Of a stretch of DNA of 64,000 bases, positions 36,003 through 45,007 are shown one piece after another. Source of the stretch: Myxococcales bacterium (GTDB taxonomy: Bacteria; Myxococcota; Myxococcia; Myxococcales; Myxococcaceae); the NCBI GenBank assembly GCA_030681895.1, contig JAUXRI010000224.1, positions 1 through 64,000 on the forward strand. The letters run 5' to 3'. A program made the position numbers and the translations under genes. Within the stretch, counting starts at the first letter, position 1. Each line of letters starts with the position of its first letter. The notes beneath the pieces are model-generated. The model was given only the letters and a program-made list of their open reading frames with translations, was not told the origin of the DNA and searched no databases.

Positions 36003-37040
36003 ATGCCCCAGGCCCGCCGCAAGACACTCGAGGTCGCGCGTAGAGAAGAAGGTGCGCTCAAGCTCGAGGGGCGGCTGCTGCTGCTCGTCGACGACGATCG
36101 AGGCGTCATCGAGCTTCTCCGGCGTGGGCTCGCGCCCTTCGGCTATCGCTTCGTCGAAGCGGAAGACGGGACGCAGGCGCTGACGGCGATTCGCAAACAC
36201 CAGCCCGACCTCATCTTGATGGACGTCGAGATGCCCGGCCTCGGCGGCGTCGAGGTGTGCCGCATCGTGAAGGCGAACCAGGGCGCGGGCTTCGCGTTCA
36301 CGCCGGTCATTCTGATGACGGCCGGGCGGAGCAGCGGAAAGGTCGAGGGGCTCGAGCTCGGCGCCGACGACTATCTGGTCAAGCCCTTCGACATGCTCGA
36401 GGTGTCAGCGCGCGTGAAGTCGATGCTCCGCCTCAAGGCGCTGCAGGACACGCTCGTCGAGAAGAACAAGGAGCTCGATCGCATCAACCGCGAGCTCGAA
36501 GAGAAGCGCTCGGCGCTCGAGCTGTTGTCACGCACCGACGGCCTCACCCAGCTCATCAACCGTCGGCACTTCGAAGAGCTGCTGCAGAGCGAGTGGCAGC
36601 GGAGCCTGCGCTACCGCGCTCCCCTCTCGTGCATGCTGCTCGACATCGATCACTTCAAGAAGGTCAACGACACGTGGGGCCACCCTTTCGGTGACACCGT
36701 GCTGCGCGAGGTGGCGGGCGTCGCGAGGCGTGCGGTGCGAGACGTCGACATCCTCGCGCGGTACGGCGGTGAAGAGCTGATCGCGCTGCTCCCCGAGACG
36801 TCTCCCGAAGAGGCGTGGCGCGCCGCCGAACGCGTGCGCATGGGCGTCGAGGCGATGCGGTTGACGTGCCGCACCGTCGACCCGCCGGAGCAGGTGCGCT
36901 GCACGGCGAGCATCGGCGTGTCGACGGCTCCGGCCCCGGGCATCGAGACGCCCGAGCAGCTGGTGCAGCTCGCCGACGAGTGCCTCTACGAAGCCAAACA
37001 GGGCGGTCGAAACCAGGTGCGGCAGGCCCTGACCGAATGA
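36003..37040 (+). CDS. Response regulator with GGDEF diguanylate cyclase output
   Basis: 345 residues. A receiver domain (about 22-145) has paired aspartates LLVDDDRG, the phosphorylation site in LILMDVEMPG and the switch lysine in YLVKPFD. A coiled-coil linker (VEKNKELDRINRELEEK) leads to a GGDEF domain (about 180-340) with an active-type GGEEL motif. The inhibitory I-site RDVD lies five residues before it, so product inhibition is expected. It should make cyclic di-GMP when phosphorylated. Its layout is of the PleD/WspR type. It follows trmB closely; no partner kinase is next to it. Confidence 0.93.
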   Translation: MPQARRKTLEVARREEGALKLEGRLLLLVDDDRGVIELLRRGLAPFGYRFVEAEDGTQALTAIRKHQPDLILMDVEMPGLGGVEVCRIVKANQGAGFAFTPVILMTAGRSSGKVEGLELGADDYLVKPFDMLEVSARVKSMLRLKALQDTLVEKNKELDRINRELEEKRSALELLSRTDGLTQLINRRHFEELLQSEWQRSLRYRAPLSCMLLDIDHFKKVNDTWGHPFGDTVLREVAGVARRAVRDVDILARYGGEELIALLPETSPEEAWRAAERVRMGVEAMRLTCRTVDPPEQVRCTASIGVSTAPAPGIETPEQLVQLADECLYEAKQGGRNQVRQALTE

Positions 37041-37083
37041 CGGCCGCGAGGTTCACGAGCGTGCACCCAGCGCAACCGGGTAT

Positions 37084-37536
37084 ATGAAGACCTTGCGCAT
37101 GCGCACGTTGCTCGTCATCGCCGTGGTGCTGTCAGGGTGCCAGAAGGCGCCCCCGACGACGCCCGACGGCACCTTCAGGGTCTTCACCGAGGCCCTCAAG
37201 AAGCAGGACGCGAAGACGGCGTTCTCGATGCTGACGCAGAAGAGCCGCTCCGCGATCGAGGCCCAGTCCAAGGCGCTGGCAGAGGCGTCGAAAGGGACCG
37301 TCAAGGACGAGCCCGCGCTGCTGGCGTTCCGAACGCCGAGCCAGGCGTCGCCGGTCGTCTCCATCACCGTCTCGCAATCGGACGACGCGAAGGCCGTGCT
37401 CGAGGTGAAGACGTGCCGTGTGACGCTCGACGCAAGCGGGGCGTGCCCGGCAGGCGCAGACGTGCAAGAACGCGTGACGATGATGAAGGAAGCGCAGCGC
37501 TGGGCGGTTGAGCTGCCAGAGCTGGTGACGCCGTGA
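37084..37536 (+). CDS. Small putative lipoprotein
   Basis: 150 residues. The signal MKTLRMRTLLVIAVVLSGC has a good lipobox with Cys19. The mature part has a TFRVFTEALKKQDAKTAFSMLTQKSR segment, like the NTF2-like or DUF4878 lipoproteins in which a helix pair is followed by a beta sheet. Two further cysteines (TCRV, ACPAG) may form a disulphide. Its stop overlaps the start of the next gene by four bases. The function is unknown. Confidence 0.75.
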   Translation: MKTLRMRTLLVIAVVLSGCQKAPPTTPDGTFRVFTEALKKQDAKTAFSMLTQKSRSAIEAQSKALAEASKGTVKDEPALLAFRTPSQASPVVSITVSQSDDAKAVLEVKTCRVTLDASGACPAGADVQERVTMMKEAQRWAVELPELVTP

Positions 37537-38573
37537 CTGACCCGACCGACAAGACCAAGAAGCCCGCGCCCCGGGTCGAAGTGATCCGCAAAGGCCCGGC
37601 TCCTGGCGTGGTGCCAGTCGCGCCGAGGCCCGTGTCGCCTGCGCCCTCCCCTCGCCCCATCGCCCCGGTCCGCACCGCAAGCTCGACGGCGAACGCGGTC
37701 GTTCCAGTCGTCGCCCCGCGAACCATCAGCAGCACCGGCATTCCCGCGGCGCGCGCCTCGGGTCCACGCCCGCCTGGCCGCGGCCCTCCTCGGACCGGTG
37801 GCTTTCGCAGCGGGCCGTCGATTCCCCGCCCTCCTCCGACGCCCGAGGGCATCACCCTGCTGGCCCGCAAGGAGCGCGTGCCCTTCCGCATCGCGCGCGG
37901 CGAGCTCGAAGGGAAGATGAAGTGCCGCATCTGGAAGAAGCTGCACGCCGAAGAGGCGAAGCGCTTCGATCAGGCCTTCACCCTCATGGAGCAGCACCCG
38001 AACCTGGAGCTCACCGAGGCCTTTGGCGTCGTGCAGAGCGGGCTCTCGGTCGAAGACTTTCTGGCCCGACGCGCGCGCGCGAAGCGTCGTGACGAGGTGA
38101 AGAAGGCGCGCGGCTCGGTCGACGGCGCGGCCATCGACGCGCTGATCACCTCGTTCATCGAAACGAAGACCGAGCTGTGTCTGGTGCTGGGTGAACGCAC
38201 CGTGCTCGACGTGATCACCGCAGTGCAGCCGGTGGCGTTCGAGGGTGAACGATCGGGGCGCATCGAGAAGCTTCAGCTCGTCGTGCTCGCGACGCGTCAG
38301 ACGTGGGACGAGCTCGCGAACTCGATCGAGCGCGATCCAAAGCTCTCGCAGAAGCCGACGCCGGTGGCGCGCCAACCCTCCCGCCGGCCCGTGAGCGATC
38401 CGCGCCCGCTGCTCGAGCACCTGGGCAAGCCGGTGAAGCTCGTCCTGCGCAACGGCATCACGCTGACGCAGCCGCTGGTCGCGGTCGGGCCGTTCGACGC
38501 GCTTCTGGGCGACGAGAAGTCACCGCTCTTCGTTCCGCTCCACGCGATGCTCAGCTGGGCGCCTGCCGCCTGA
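37533..38573 (+). CDS. Conserved-type hypothetical protein with a possible Sm/Hfq-like C-terminus
   Basis: 346 residues from a GTG that overlaps the upstream lipoprotein stop. The first 105 residues are a disordered Pro/Arg/Ala tail. Residues about 110-200 are helical and charged (ARKERVPFRIARGELEG, KLHAEEAKRFDQAF). After a beta-rich middle part (ELCLVLGERTVLDVITAVQP) and another linker, the last 50 residues read GKPVKLVLRNGITLTQPL, VAVGPFDALL and PLFVPLHAMLSW. Their order and spacing resemble the Sm1 and Sm2 motifs of Hfq. This similarity is by eye. I do not know the function; an RNA-binding role would be a guess. Confidence 0.65.
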   Translation: MTDPTDKTKKPAPRVEVIRKGPAPGVVPVAPRPVSPAPSPRPIAPVRTASSTANAVVPVVAPRTISSTGIPAARASGPRPPGRGPPRTGGFRSGPSIPRPPPTPEGITLLARKERVPFRIARGELEGKMKCRIWKKLHAEEAKRFDQAFTLMEQHPNLELTEAFGVVQSGLSVEDFLARRARAKRRDEVKKARGSVDGAAIDALITSFIETKTELCLVLGERTVLDVITAVQPVAFEGERSGRIEKLQLVVLATRQTWDELANSIERDPKLSQKPTPVARQPSRRPVSDPRPLLEHLGKPVKLVLRNGITLTQPLVAVGPFDALLGDEKSPLFVPLHAMLSWAPAA

Positions 38574-38576
38574 GCT

Positions 38577-39809
38577 TCAGCGCTTCTGGCGGTAGTTCTG
38601 AATCGGGATGACCTGGCTGACGTTGGTGCCCGCGCGCGCGGCCTGGGCCCGGCGAATGAGCAGCGGAATGTCGCCTTCGCCACGCTCCACGGCTGAGCGG
38701 AGATCGGCCAGCCGCTCGAGGTGACGGCGCACGGCGATGCCTTCGGGCGCCATGGCGACGATCGCGCGCAGCGACGTCTCGGCCGACTCGAGCTGCGTCT
38801 CGGCGCGCGCGGTGTCCTTACGTGCGAGCGAGAGCCAGGCCGCGGTCTCTTCGCCGACGAGGTTGAGCTCGTGACTCAAGCCGACGATCAGCCGGCCCCG
38901 AGACGACTCTGGCGTCGCGAACTCGAGCTCGACCTTCTGGTGCTTCAGATCTCCGCGCTCGCGGCCCGAGCCGTGAACGATGGCGCTCCAGGTGTCGCCG
39001 CGAATCGGCCCCGTCAGCAGCACGCGCCGTGAGTAACCACGCGAGACGTCGCCGAGCGTGACGACGAGCGCGTCGGCCTCGAGCGTGGTGGGGAAGCCGT
39101 GACGGCACGAGATGGCGCCGAAGCCTTCCGGCTGCACACGAACCTGCACCTCCGCAGCGACCTGACCGAAGAGGTGCGCGACGATCGCGCCCATCGCCTC
39201 GGTGAGCCCCTCGGGCCCGTCGACGTGCTCGTAGCCGTTGCCTGAAGGCCGGGTGAGCGCCTCGAGCACTTCGGCCACGTAGTGACGAGCGAGCCCGAGC
39301 GCGTGCACGGCGAGGTTCTGCCGCGCGAGGCGCAGGCCCAGCTCGTCGAAGGCGTCTTGCGTGTCGGGGCCGACCGAGGGCTCTCCGTCGGTGAGGAGCA
39401 GCAGGCGTGGGCGACGGCCGGGAACGAGCGTGCGTTGCAGGCCCTTCGCGGCGACCTCGATGGCCTGGTGAAGCGCGGTGCCTCGACCCGTGGTGACGTG
39501 CGCGAACGCTTCCGTCATCGCCTGCTTCCCACGCACGTCCATCGAGCACACCGGCACGCGCTGCTCGGCGACGCCGTCGAAGAGGACGAGGCCGATGTAG
39601 TCGTCGGGCCCGGCGAGATCGATGAACGACTGAGCGGCCTCCACGGCGGCGGCGAGCGGAGCGCCCTTCATCGAGCCGCTGCGATCGAGCACCAGGTTCA
39701 CCATCACTGGCGTGCGCGGCTCATCTTCGGCGCCGCGCGCCTGAATCAGAATGTGCCCTTCGCGCTGATCGGCGGTGCGCGTCTCGACTGCCCAGGCCGT
39801 CCACAACAT
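38577..39809 (-). CDS. von Willebrand factor A domain protein
   Basis: 410 residues. A VWA domain starts near residue 35 with a complete metal-ion site: DRSGSMKG, then TTGRGTALH and LLTDGEPSVGP. The C-terminal half is beta-rich (VQVRVQPEGFGAISCRHGFPT) followed by a helical region with LSLARKDTARAETQLESAE. No signal peptide is seen, so it is probably cytoplasmic. VWA proteins of this kind often work with AAA ATPases, but none is adjacent. Its stop faces the stop of the Sm-like gene three bases away. Confidence 0.85.
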   Translation of the reverse strand: MLWTAWAVETRTADQREGHILIQARGAEDEPRTPVMVNLVLDRSGSMKGAPLAAAVEAAQSFIDLAGPDDYIGLVLFDGVAEQRVPVCSMDVRGKQAMTEAFAHVTTGRGTALHQAIEVAAKGLQRTLVPGRRPRLLLLTDGEPSVGPDTQDAFDELGLRLARQNLAVHALGLARHYVAEVLEALTRPSGNGYEHVDGPEGLTEAMGAIVAHLFGQVAAEVQVRVQPEGFGAISCRHGFPTTLEADALVVTLGDVSRGYSRRVLLTGPIRGDTWSAIVHGSGRERGDLKHQKVELEFATPESSRGRLIVGLSHELNLVGEETAAWLSLARKDTARAETQLESAETSLRAIVAMAPEGIAVRRHLERLADLRSAVERGEGDIPLLIRRAQAARAGTNVSQVIPIQNYRQKR

Positions 39810-39916
39810 GTCTCACCTCAAGAAAGGGACTCCTGAAGTCTAGCAAATCGGGGCGGCGCAACGCAGGTGCAGTGTCATGGCCCGCGCGGTAGGAGTGAGG
39901 CCCCACAGGAGCCGAC

Positions 39917-40318
39917 ATGCGCACGACCTTCATCATCCTCGCCGTCCTCGCCGTCACCGCCTGCAAGAAGGACGAGGCGAAGCCTGCGGTCGTTGCCCCA
40001 CCGCCCGTCGCTGCTCCAGTGGTCGAGGCGCCGAAGCCCGCGGTGACCGGGACCCGCTCCATCGAAATGAAGGTGACCGAAGACGGCTTTCAGCCCGGCA
40101 ACGTCACCCTCAAGAAGGGCGAGCCGGTGAAGTTCATCGTCACCCGCGTCACCGACGCGACCTGCGCCACCGAGCTGCTGATCGCCGACACCGACATCAA
40201 GGCCGAGCTGCCGCTCAACAAGCCGGTGGAGATCGCCTGGACGCCGACGAAGGCCGGCCAGGTGAAGTTTGGGTGCGCGATGGACATGATGGTGAGCGGC
40301 ATGCTGCTCGTGGAGTGA
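39917..40318 (+). CDS. Cupredoxin-like putative lipoprotein
   Basis: 133 residues. The signal MRTTFIILAVLAVTAC ends in Cys16, a likely lipidation site. A Pro/Ala spacer (22-45) precedes a cupredoxin fold: FQPGNVTLKKGEPVKFIVTR and VKFGCAMDMMVSGMLLV. The FGCAMDMM segment holds the usual Cys-x-Met copper-ligand region, although the expected first histidine is not obvious. It resembles EfeO-type cupredoxin domains. A possible copper or redox protein of the envelope; the ligand set is incomplete. Confidence 0.78.
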   Translation: MRTTFIILAVLAVTACKKDEAKPAVVAPPPVAAPVVEAPKPAVTGTRSIEMKVTEDGFQPGNVTLKKGEPVKFIVTRVTDATCATELLIADTDIKAELPLNKPVEIAWTPTKAGQVKFGCAMDMMVSGMLLVE

Positions 40319-40381
40319 GTTTTCGCCCGCGACGCGAGGCGCTTTCGTTACGATCCTCCGGCAGTCGAACGGAGGGGTTTC

Positions 40382-42823
40382 GTGAGCCGCGTCGTCGCAC
40401 ACAAGTTTGGTGGCACCAGCATGGGCACGGCGGCGCGCATTCGTGGCGTCGCAGACATCCTCGTCGCGCGGAAGGGAGAGCGGCAGATCGTCGTCGTGTC
40501 CGCGATGTCGAAGGTGACCGACGCGCTGATCGACGTGACGAAGAAGGCCGCCGCGCGCGACCTGAGCTGGCAAGCCGACGCGCAGGCGCTCGCAGACAAA
40601 CACCGTGCGGTCGCGCGAGAGCTGTTGGGTGGAAACGCCACGCCGGTACTCGAGCGCTTCGATCGTGAACTCGCAGGCCTCACGGAGTTGTTGAGCGCGC
40701 AGGTCTTCCTGAACTCGTTGTCCGACGATCTGCTCGACTTCATTCAGGGCCTCGGTGAGGTGTGGAGCTCGATGCTGCTCGACGCTCACCTCGCCTCGCG
40801 TGGCGAACGAACGGCGTGGCTCGATGCGCGTGAAGTGCTGGTCGTCGACAAGACGCCGCTGGGCGCGATGGTCGACTGGACGGTCTCGAAGGCAAAGCTG
40901 AGCGCGTGGAAGACAGTGCAAACGGCGCCGCTCGACCGCGTAATCATCACCGGCTTCGTCACTCGCGATCGCCAGGGCCGCGTCACCACGCTGGGCCGCA
41001 ACGGCAGCGACTACTCGGGCGCCATCTTCGGAGCGTTGTTCGACGCCGAAGAGATCCACATCTGGACGGACGTCGACGGCGTGCTCTCGGCAGATCCACG
41101 GCTGGTGCCCGAGGCGGTGCTGCTCGATCGCATGTCGTACTCCGAGGCGTGCGAGCTCGCGTACTTCGGCGCGAAGGTGATTCACCCGCAGACGATGGCG
41201 CCCGCGTTCGAGCGTGGCCTGCCGCTGATCATCCGCAACACGTTCGCGCCAGAGAAGCCTGGCACCCGGATCGAGAAGACGACGGACACCTCGGTACCGG
41301 TGAAGGGCATCACGGCGTTCTCGGGCCTCGCGTTGTTGAACGTCGAAGGCGCGGGAATGATCGGCGTGCCTGGAACGGCCGAGCGCGCCTTCGGAGCGCT
41401 CAAGCAGGCCGGCGTGTCGGTGGTGATGATCAGCCAGGGTTCGAGCGAGCACTCGATCTGCTCGGTGGTGCAGGAGAAAGAGGCTCCGGCTGCACGCAAA
41501 GCGCTCGAAGACGCGTTTCGCCGCGAGTTGGATTCAAAGTTGATCGAGGCGATCTCCATCACACCGGGCATCGCGGTGCTCGCGGTGGTGGGCGATGGCA
41601 TGGCGGGCACGCCTGGCGTCGCGGCGCGGTTGTTCAACGCGCTGGCCCGCACTGGCATCAACGTTCGTGCGATCGCCCAGGGCAGCTCGGAGCGGAACAT
41701 CTCGGTCGCCATCGCGGCTGCCGATGCCACGCGCGCGCTCAAGGCCGTGCACGCAGGCTTCTACCTCTCGGCGCTCACCGTCTCGGTCGGCGTCATCGGG
41801 CCTGGCAACGTCGGGAAGACGTTCTTGAAGCAGCTCTCAGCGGCGCGGGAGCGGTTGCTCAAGAGCAACAACCTCGATCTTCGGGTCCGCGCGATCGCCA
41901 CCACGACGAAGATGGCCCTCGGGGAGCAGCACCTCGACGCGCCCTCGCTCGATCAGGCCGTCGATCTCGATCGTTTCGCGGGACACGTGCAGGCGGAGCA
42001 CCTGCCTCACGCGATCATCGTCGACTGCAGCGCCAGTGATGCGGTCGCGAATCGCTACGCCGAGTGGCTCAGCAAGGGCATTCACGTCGTCACGCCGAAC
42101 AAACACGCCGGCTCGGGCCCGCTCGCCAGATACGAAGCGATTCACAAGGCCTCGGCACGCGCGAAGTTCCGCGCAGAGTCGACGGTGGGCGCTGGGCTGC
42201 CCATCATCTCGACGTTGCACGATCTGATCGACACCGGCGACGAGGTGCTCGCGATCGAAGGCATCTTCTCGGGCACGCTCGCGTGGCTGTTCAACTCGTA
42301 CGATGGCTCGACGCCCTTCTCCGCGCTCGTGCTGCAGGCGAAAGCTCTTGGCTACACCGAGCCCGATCCGCGAGACGATCTCTCGGGCACTGACGTCGCC
42401 CGCAAGCTGGTGATCCTCGCGCGCGAGTGCGGGTGGAAGACGACGCTCGACGCGGTGCAGGTGGAATCGCTCGTACCGGCCTCGCTTCGGGGCGTCCCCG
42501 CCGCCGACTTCCTCGCGCGCCTGAACGAGCTCGACGCGCCGATGCAGGAGCGTCTGGCGAAGGCGAAGAAGAGCAGCACCGTTCTGCGCTACGTGGCCAA
42601 GCTCGACGGCGCAGGCATGGCGAAGGTCGGCCTGATGGAACTGCCGACGAGCCACGCGTTCGCGCACATCAAGCTCACCGACAACGTGGTGCAGTTCACG
42701 ACCGCGCGGTACCGCAACAACCCGCTCGTGGTGCAGGGGCCGGGTGCGGGGCCTGAGGTGACTGCCGCCGGAATCTTCGCGGACGTGTTGCGCATCGCGG
42801 GTTCGCTGGGAGCGAAGCTGTGA
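40382..42823 (+). CDS. thrA: Bifunctional aspartate kinase / homoserine dehydrogenase
   Basis: 813 residues from a GTG with GGAGGGG upstream. The N-terminal aspartokinase has HKFGGTSMG and GRNGSDYSGAIFGAL. Two ACT domains follow (GAGMIGVPGTAERAFGAL, MAGTPGVAARLFNAL), then homoserine dehydrogenase with the Rossmann loop VIGPGNVGKTFLKQL and NKHAGSGPLARYE. The length matches E. coli ThrA (820). It carries out the first and third steps from aspartate to threonine and methionine. The ACT domains suggest threonine feedback. The stop overlaps the thrB start by four bases. Confidence 0.97.
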   Translation: MSRVVAHKFGGTSMGTAARIRGVADILVARKGERQIVVVSAMSKVTDALIDVTKKAAARDLSWQADAQALADKHRAVARELLGGNATPVLERFDRELAGLTELLSAQVFLNSLSDDLLDFIQGLGEVWSSMLLDAHLASRGERTAWLDAREVLVVDKTPLGAMVDWTVSKAKLSAWKTVQTAPLDRVIITGFVTRDRQGRVTTLGRNGSDYSGAIFGALFDAEEIHIWTDVDGVLSADPRLVPEAVLLDRMSYSEACELAYFGAKVIHPQTMAPAFERGLPLIIRNTFAPEKPGTRIEKTTDTSVPVKGITAFSGLALLNVEGAGMIGVPGTAERAFGALKQAGVSVVMISQGSSEHSICSVVQEKEAPAARKALEDAFRRELDSKLIEAISITPGIAVLAVVGDGMAGTPGVAARLFNALARTGINVRAIAQGSSERNISVAIAAADATRALKAVHAGFYLSALTVSVGVIGPGNVGKTFLKQLSAARERLLKSNNLDLRVRAIATTTKMALGEQHLDAPSLDQAVDLDRFAGHVQAEHLPHAIIVDCSASDAVANRYAEWLSKGIHVVTPNKHAGSGPLARYEAIHKASARAKFRAESTVGAGLPIISTLHDLIDTGDEVLAIEGIFSGTLAWLFNSYDGSTPFSALVLQAKALGYTEPDPRDDLSGTDVARKLVILARECGWKTTLDAVQVESLVPASLRGVPAADFLARLNELDAPMQERLAKAKKSSTVLRYVAKLDGAGMAKVGLMELPTSHAFAHIKLTDNVVQFTTARYRNNPLVVQGPGAGPEVTAAGIFADVLRIAGSLGAKL

Positions 42824-43737
42824 AGGCAGCGAGGGCGTTCGCGCCTGCGTCCATCGGCAATGTCGCGGTGGGCTTCGACATGCTGGGGCACGCGCTGCAG
42901 GGTGCGGGCGATACGGCCACGGTGCGATTGACGACGAGCGGCACGGTTCGCGTGACGGCGATTCGCGGCGTGGTGGCCGACCTTCCGACCCGGGCGAAGG
43001 ACAACACGGCGGGGCGCGCGCTGCTCGGACTCGCGAAGCTGCGGCCGGGCGTCGGCTTCGAGGTGGAGCTCGACAAGGGCATTCCCCTCGGCAGCGGCAT
43101 GGGCGGCTCGGCAGCATCTGCGGTCGCGGCGCTGGTCGCGGCGAACTCGTTGCTCACGAAGCCGGTCCCGCTCGAGACGCTCTACGATCTCGCGATGGAC
43201 GGAGAGGCGGCGGCGAGCGGCTCGAAGCATGGAGACAACGTCGCGCCGATGCTGCTCGGTGGGCTCGTCATCGCGCCGGTCTATGGTGTTCCCGTGCGAG
43301 TGCCGGTGCCATCCACGCTGTTCTGCGCGCTCGTGCACCCGCACTTCGTGCTCGAGACCCGGAAGTCCCGAGCGGCGTTGAAGGGTGCGTACGAGCTGCA
43401 CGACTTCGTGGTGCAGAGCGAAGGGCTCGCGCTGCTGTTGGCCGGCTGTTGGCAGAAGGACTTCGAGCTGATCCGTCGCGGCTTCCGTGACGTGCTCGTC
43501 GAGCCCCGCCGGGCGCGGCTGATTCCCGGGTTCGCGCGCGTGAAAGAAGCGGCGCTCGACTCGGGGGCCCTCGGGAGTTCGATCTCTGGCGGCGGGCCGA
43601 GCGTGTTCGCGTGGTTCGACTCGAAGGCGAAGGCGCAGAAGGCGGGCGCGGCCATGGCGCAGGCGTTTCGCAGCGTGAAGCTCGGCGCCGACGTGCTGGT
43701 CTCGAAGGTCGCCGCTCCTGGCGCGAGGGTGCTCTGA
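42820..43737 (+). CDS. thrB: Homoserine kinase
   Basis: 305 residues from a GTG coupled to the thrA stop. It is a GHMP kinase: FAPASIGNVAVGFDMLG at the N-terminus, the phosphate loop GIPLGSGMGGSAASA and the C-terminal GALGSSISGGGPSVFA. It phosphorylates homoserine in the threonine pathway. thrC starts one base after its stop. Confidence 0.96.
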   Translation: MKAARAFAPASIGNVAVGFDMLGHALQGAGDTATVRLTTSGTVRVTAIRGVVADLPTRAKDNTAGRALLGLAKLRPGVGFEVELDKGIPLGSGMGGSAASAVAALVAANSLLTKPVPLETLYDLAMDGEAAASGSKHGDNVAPMLLGGLVIAPVYGVPVRVPVPSTLFCALVHPHFVLETRKSRAALKGAYELHDFVVQSEGLALLLAGCWQKDFELIRRGFRDVLVEPRRARLIPGFARVKEAALDSGALGSSISGGGPSVFAWFDSKAKAQKAGAAMAQAFRSVKLGADVLVSKVAAPGARVL

Positions 43738-43738
43738 C

Positions 43739-44998
43739 ATGGAGTGCACGAGCACGCGCGGCGCTGGACCCGTGCCGCTGACGAGGGCGCTCGCAGAGGG
43801 GCTCGCTCCCGACGGCGGGCTGTACATCTTCCCGCTCGACGCGCGGCCGACGGTGACGCTGGGGACGACGCTCGCGGAGACGGCGACGACGTTGCTCGCT
43901 CCCCTCTTCCGCGGTGAGTTGCTCGACGCGCAGGCGCTCTGTCAGTCGGCGTTCACCTTCGATGCGCCGCTGCTGCCGATCGATGAAGACTCGTTCTTGA
44001 TCGAGCTGTTCCACGGGCCGACCGCGGCGTTCAAAGACTTCGGAGCGCGGTTCCTCGCCGAGGCGTTGTCACGGCTCGCGCTCCCGCCGACGACGATTCT
44101 GGTGGCGACGTCCGGTGACACGGGAGCCGCCGTCGCCGCAGCGTTTCATCGCCGCTCGGGATTTCGCGTCGTCATTCTCTACCCCGACGGTCGCGTGTCG
44201 GCCCGGCAGGCACATCAACTCGGCGCGTTCGGCGACAACGTGCGCACCTACAAGGTGAGCGGCTCGTTCGATGACTGCCAGCGCATGGTGAAGGAAGCGT
44301 TCGCCGACAAGGCGCTGGTCGCGAAGCATGGGCTCTCGTCGGCCAACAGCATCTCGCTCGGCCGGTTGTTGCCGCAGATGGCGTACTACGCGCACTCCGC
44401 CCTGCTGATGCAGCAGCGAGGACATGCGCCGGTCGACGTGATCGTGCCGACCGGAAATCTCGGCAACGCGCTGGCGTGTCTGATGGCGAAGCGGCTCGGG
44501 CTTCCGATCGGGCACGTGTTCCTCGCGACGAACGCGAACAGAGTGCTTCTCGAGTTCTTCGAGACGGGTCGGTCGACGGCGCGCGCGAGCGTGCCGACCC
44601 TGGCCAACGCGATGGACGTCGGCGTGCCGAGCAACCTGGAGCGGCTGACGTCGTGGTGGCCCGACCTCGAGAAGCTGCGCGCCGACGTGAGCGCCGATTG
44701 GGTCGACGACGAGACGATTCGCCGAACGATCGGCACGGTGTGGCGCGCGACCCGGACGGCGATCTGCCCGCACACGGCGTGTGGTGTGGCCGTGCGAGAT
44801 CGACTCCGTGCGAAGGGACACCGGGCGCCGCTGTTGATCGCCGCGACTGCGCACCCAGCGAAATTCGAGACGATCGTCGAGCCGATCATCGGAGAGCCGG
44901 TCGAGCTCCCCGAGGCGCTTGCTGCGCTGCTGAAGAAGCCAGCGATCGCGAAGCCCCTCGAGCCGACCGTCGGAGCGCTCACGGCGGCGCTGGGGTGA
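43739..44998 (+). CDS. thrC: Threonine synthase
   Basis: 419 residues. The PLP-binding lysine lies in FHGPTAAFKDFGARFL. The phosphate-binding segment is VIVPTGNLGNALACLMAKR and the N-terminal substrate segment is APDGGLYIFP. It converts phosphohomoserine to threonine and completes a thrA-thrB-thrC operon in the enterobacterial order. Its stop faces the stop of the AgmX/PglI-type gene nine bases away. No terminator hairpin was found in that short gap. Confidence 0.96.
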   Translation: MECTSTRGAGPVPLTRALAEGLAPDGGLYIFPLDARPTVTLGTTLAETATTLLAPLFRGELLDAQALCQSAFTFDAPLLPIDEDSFLIELFHGPTAAFKDFGARFLAEALSRLALPPTTILVATSGDTGAAVAAAFHRRSGFRVVILYPDGRVSARQAHQLGAFGDNVRTYKVSGSFDDCQRMVKEAFADKALVAKHGLSSANSISLGRLLPQMAYYAHSALLMQQRGHAPVDVIVPTGNLGNALACLMAKRLGLPIGHVFLATNANRVLLEFFETGRSTARASVPTLANAMDVGVPSNLERLTSWWPDLEKLRADVSADWVDDETIRRTIGTVWRATRTAICPHTACGVAVRDRLRAKGHRAPLLIAATAHPAKFETIVEPIIGEPVELPEALAALLKKPAIAKPLEPTVGALTAALG

Positions 44999-45007
44999 GG
45001 CCTGAAG

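Noticed and set aside
39875..41452. Minus-strand open frame of 525 codons
   Set aside because: Antisense to the cupredoxin gene and thrA, with Arg/His-rich sequence.
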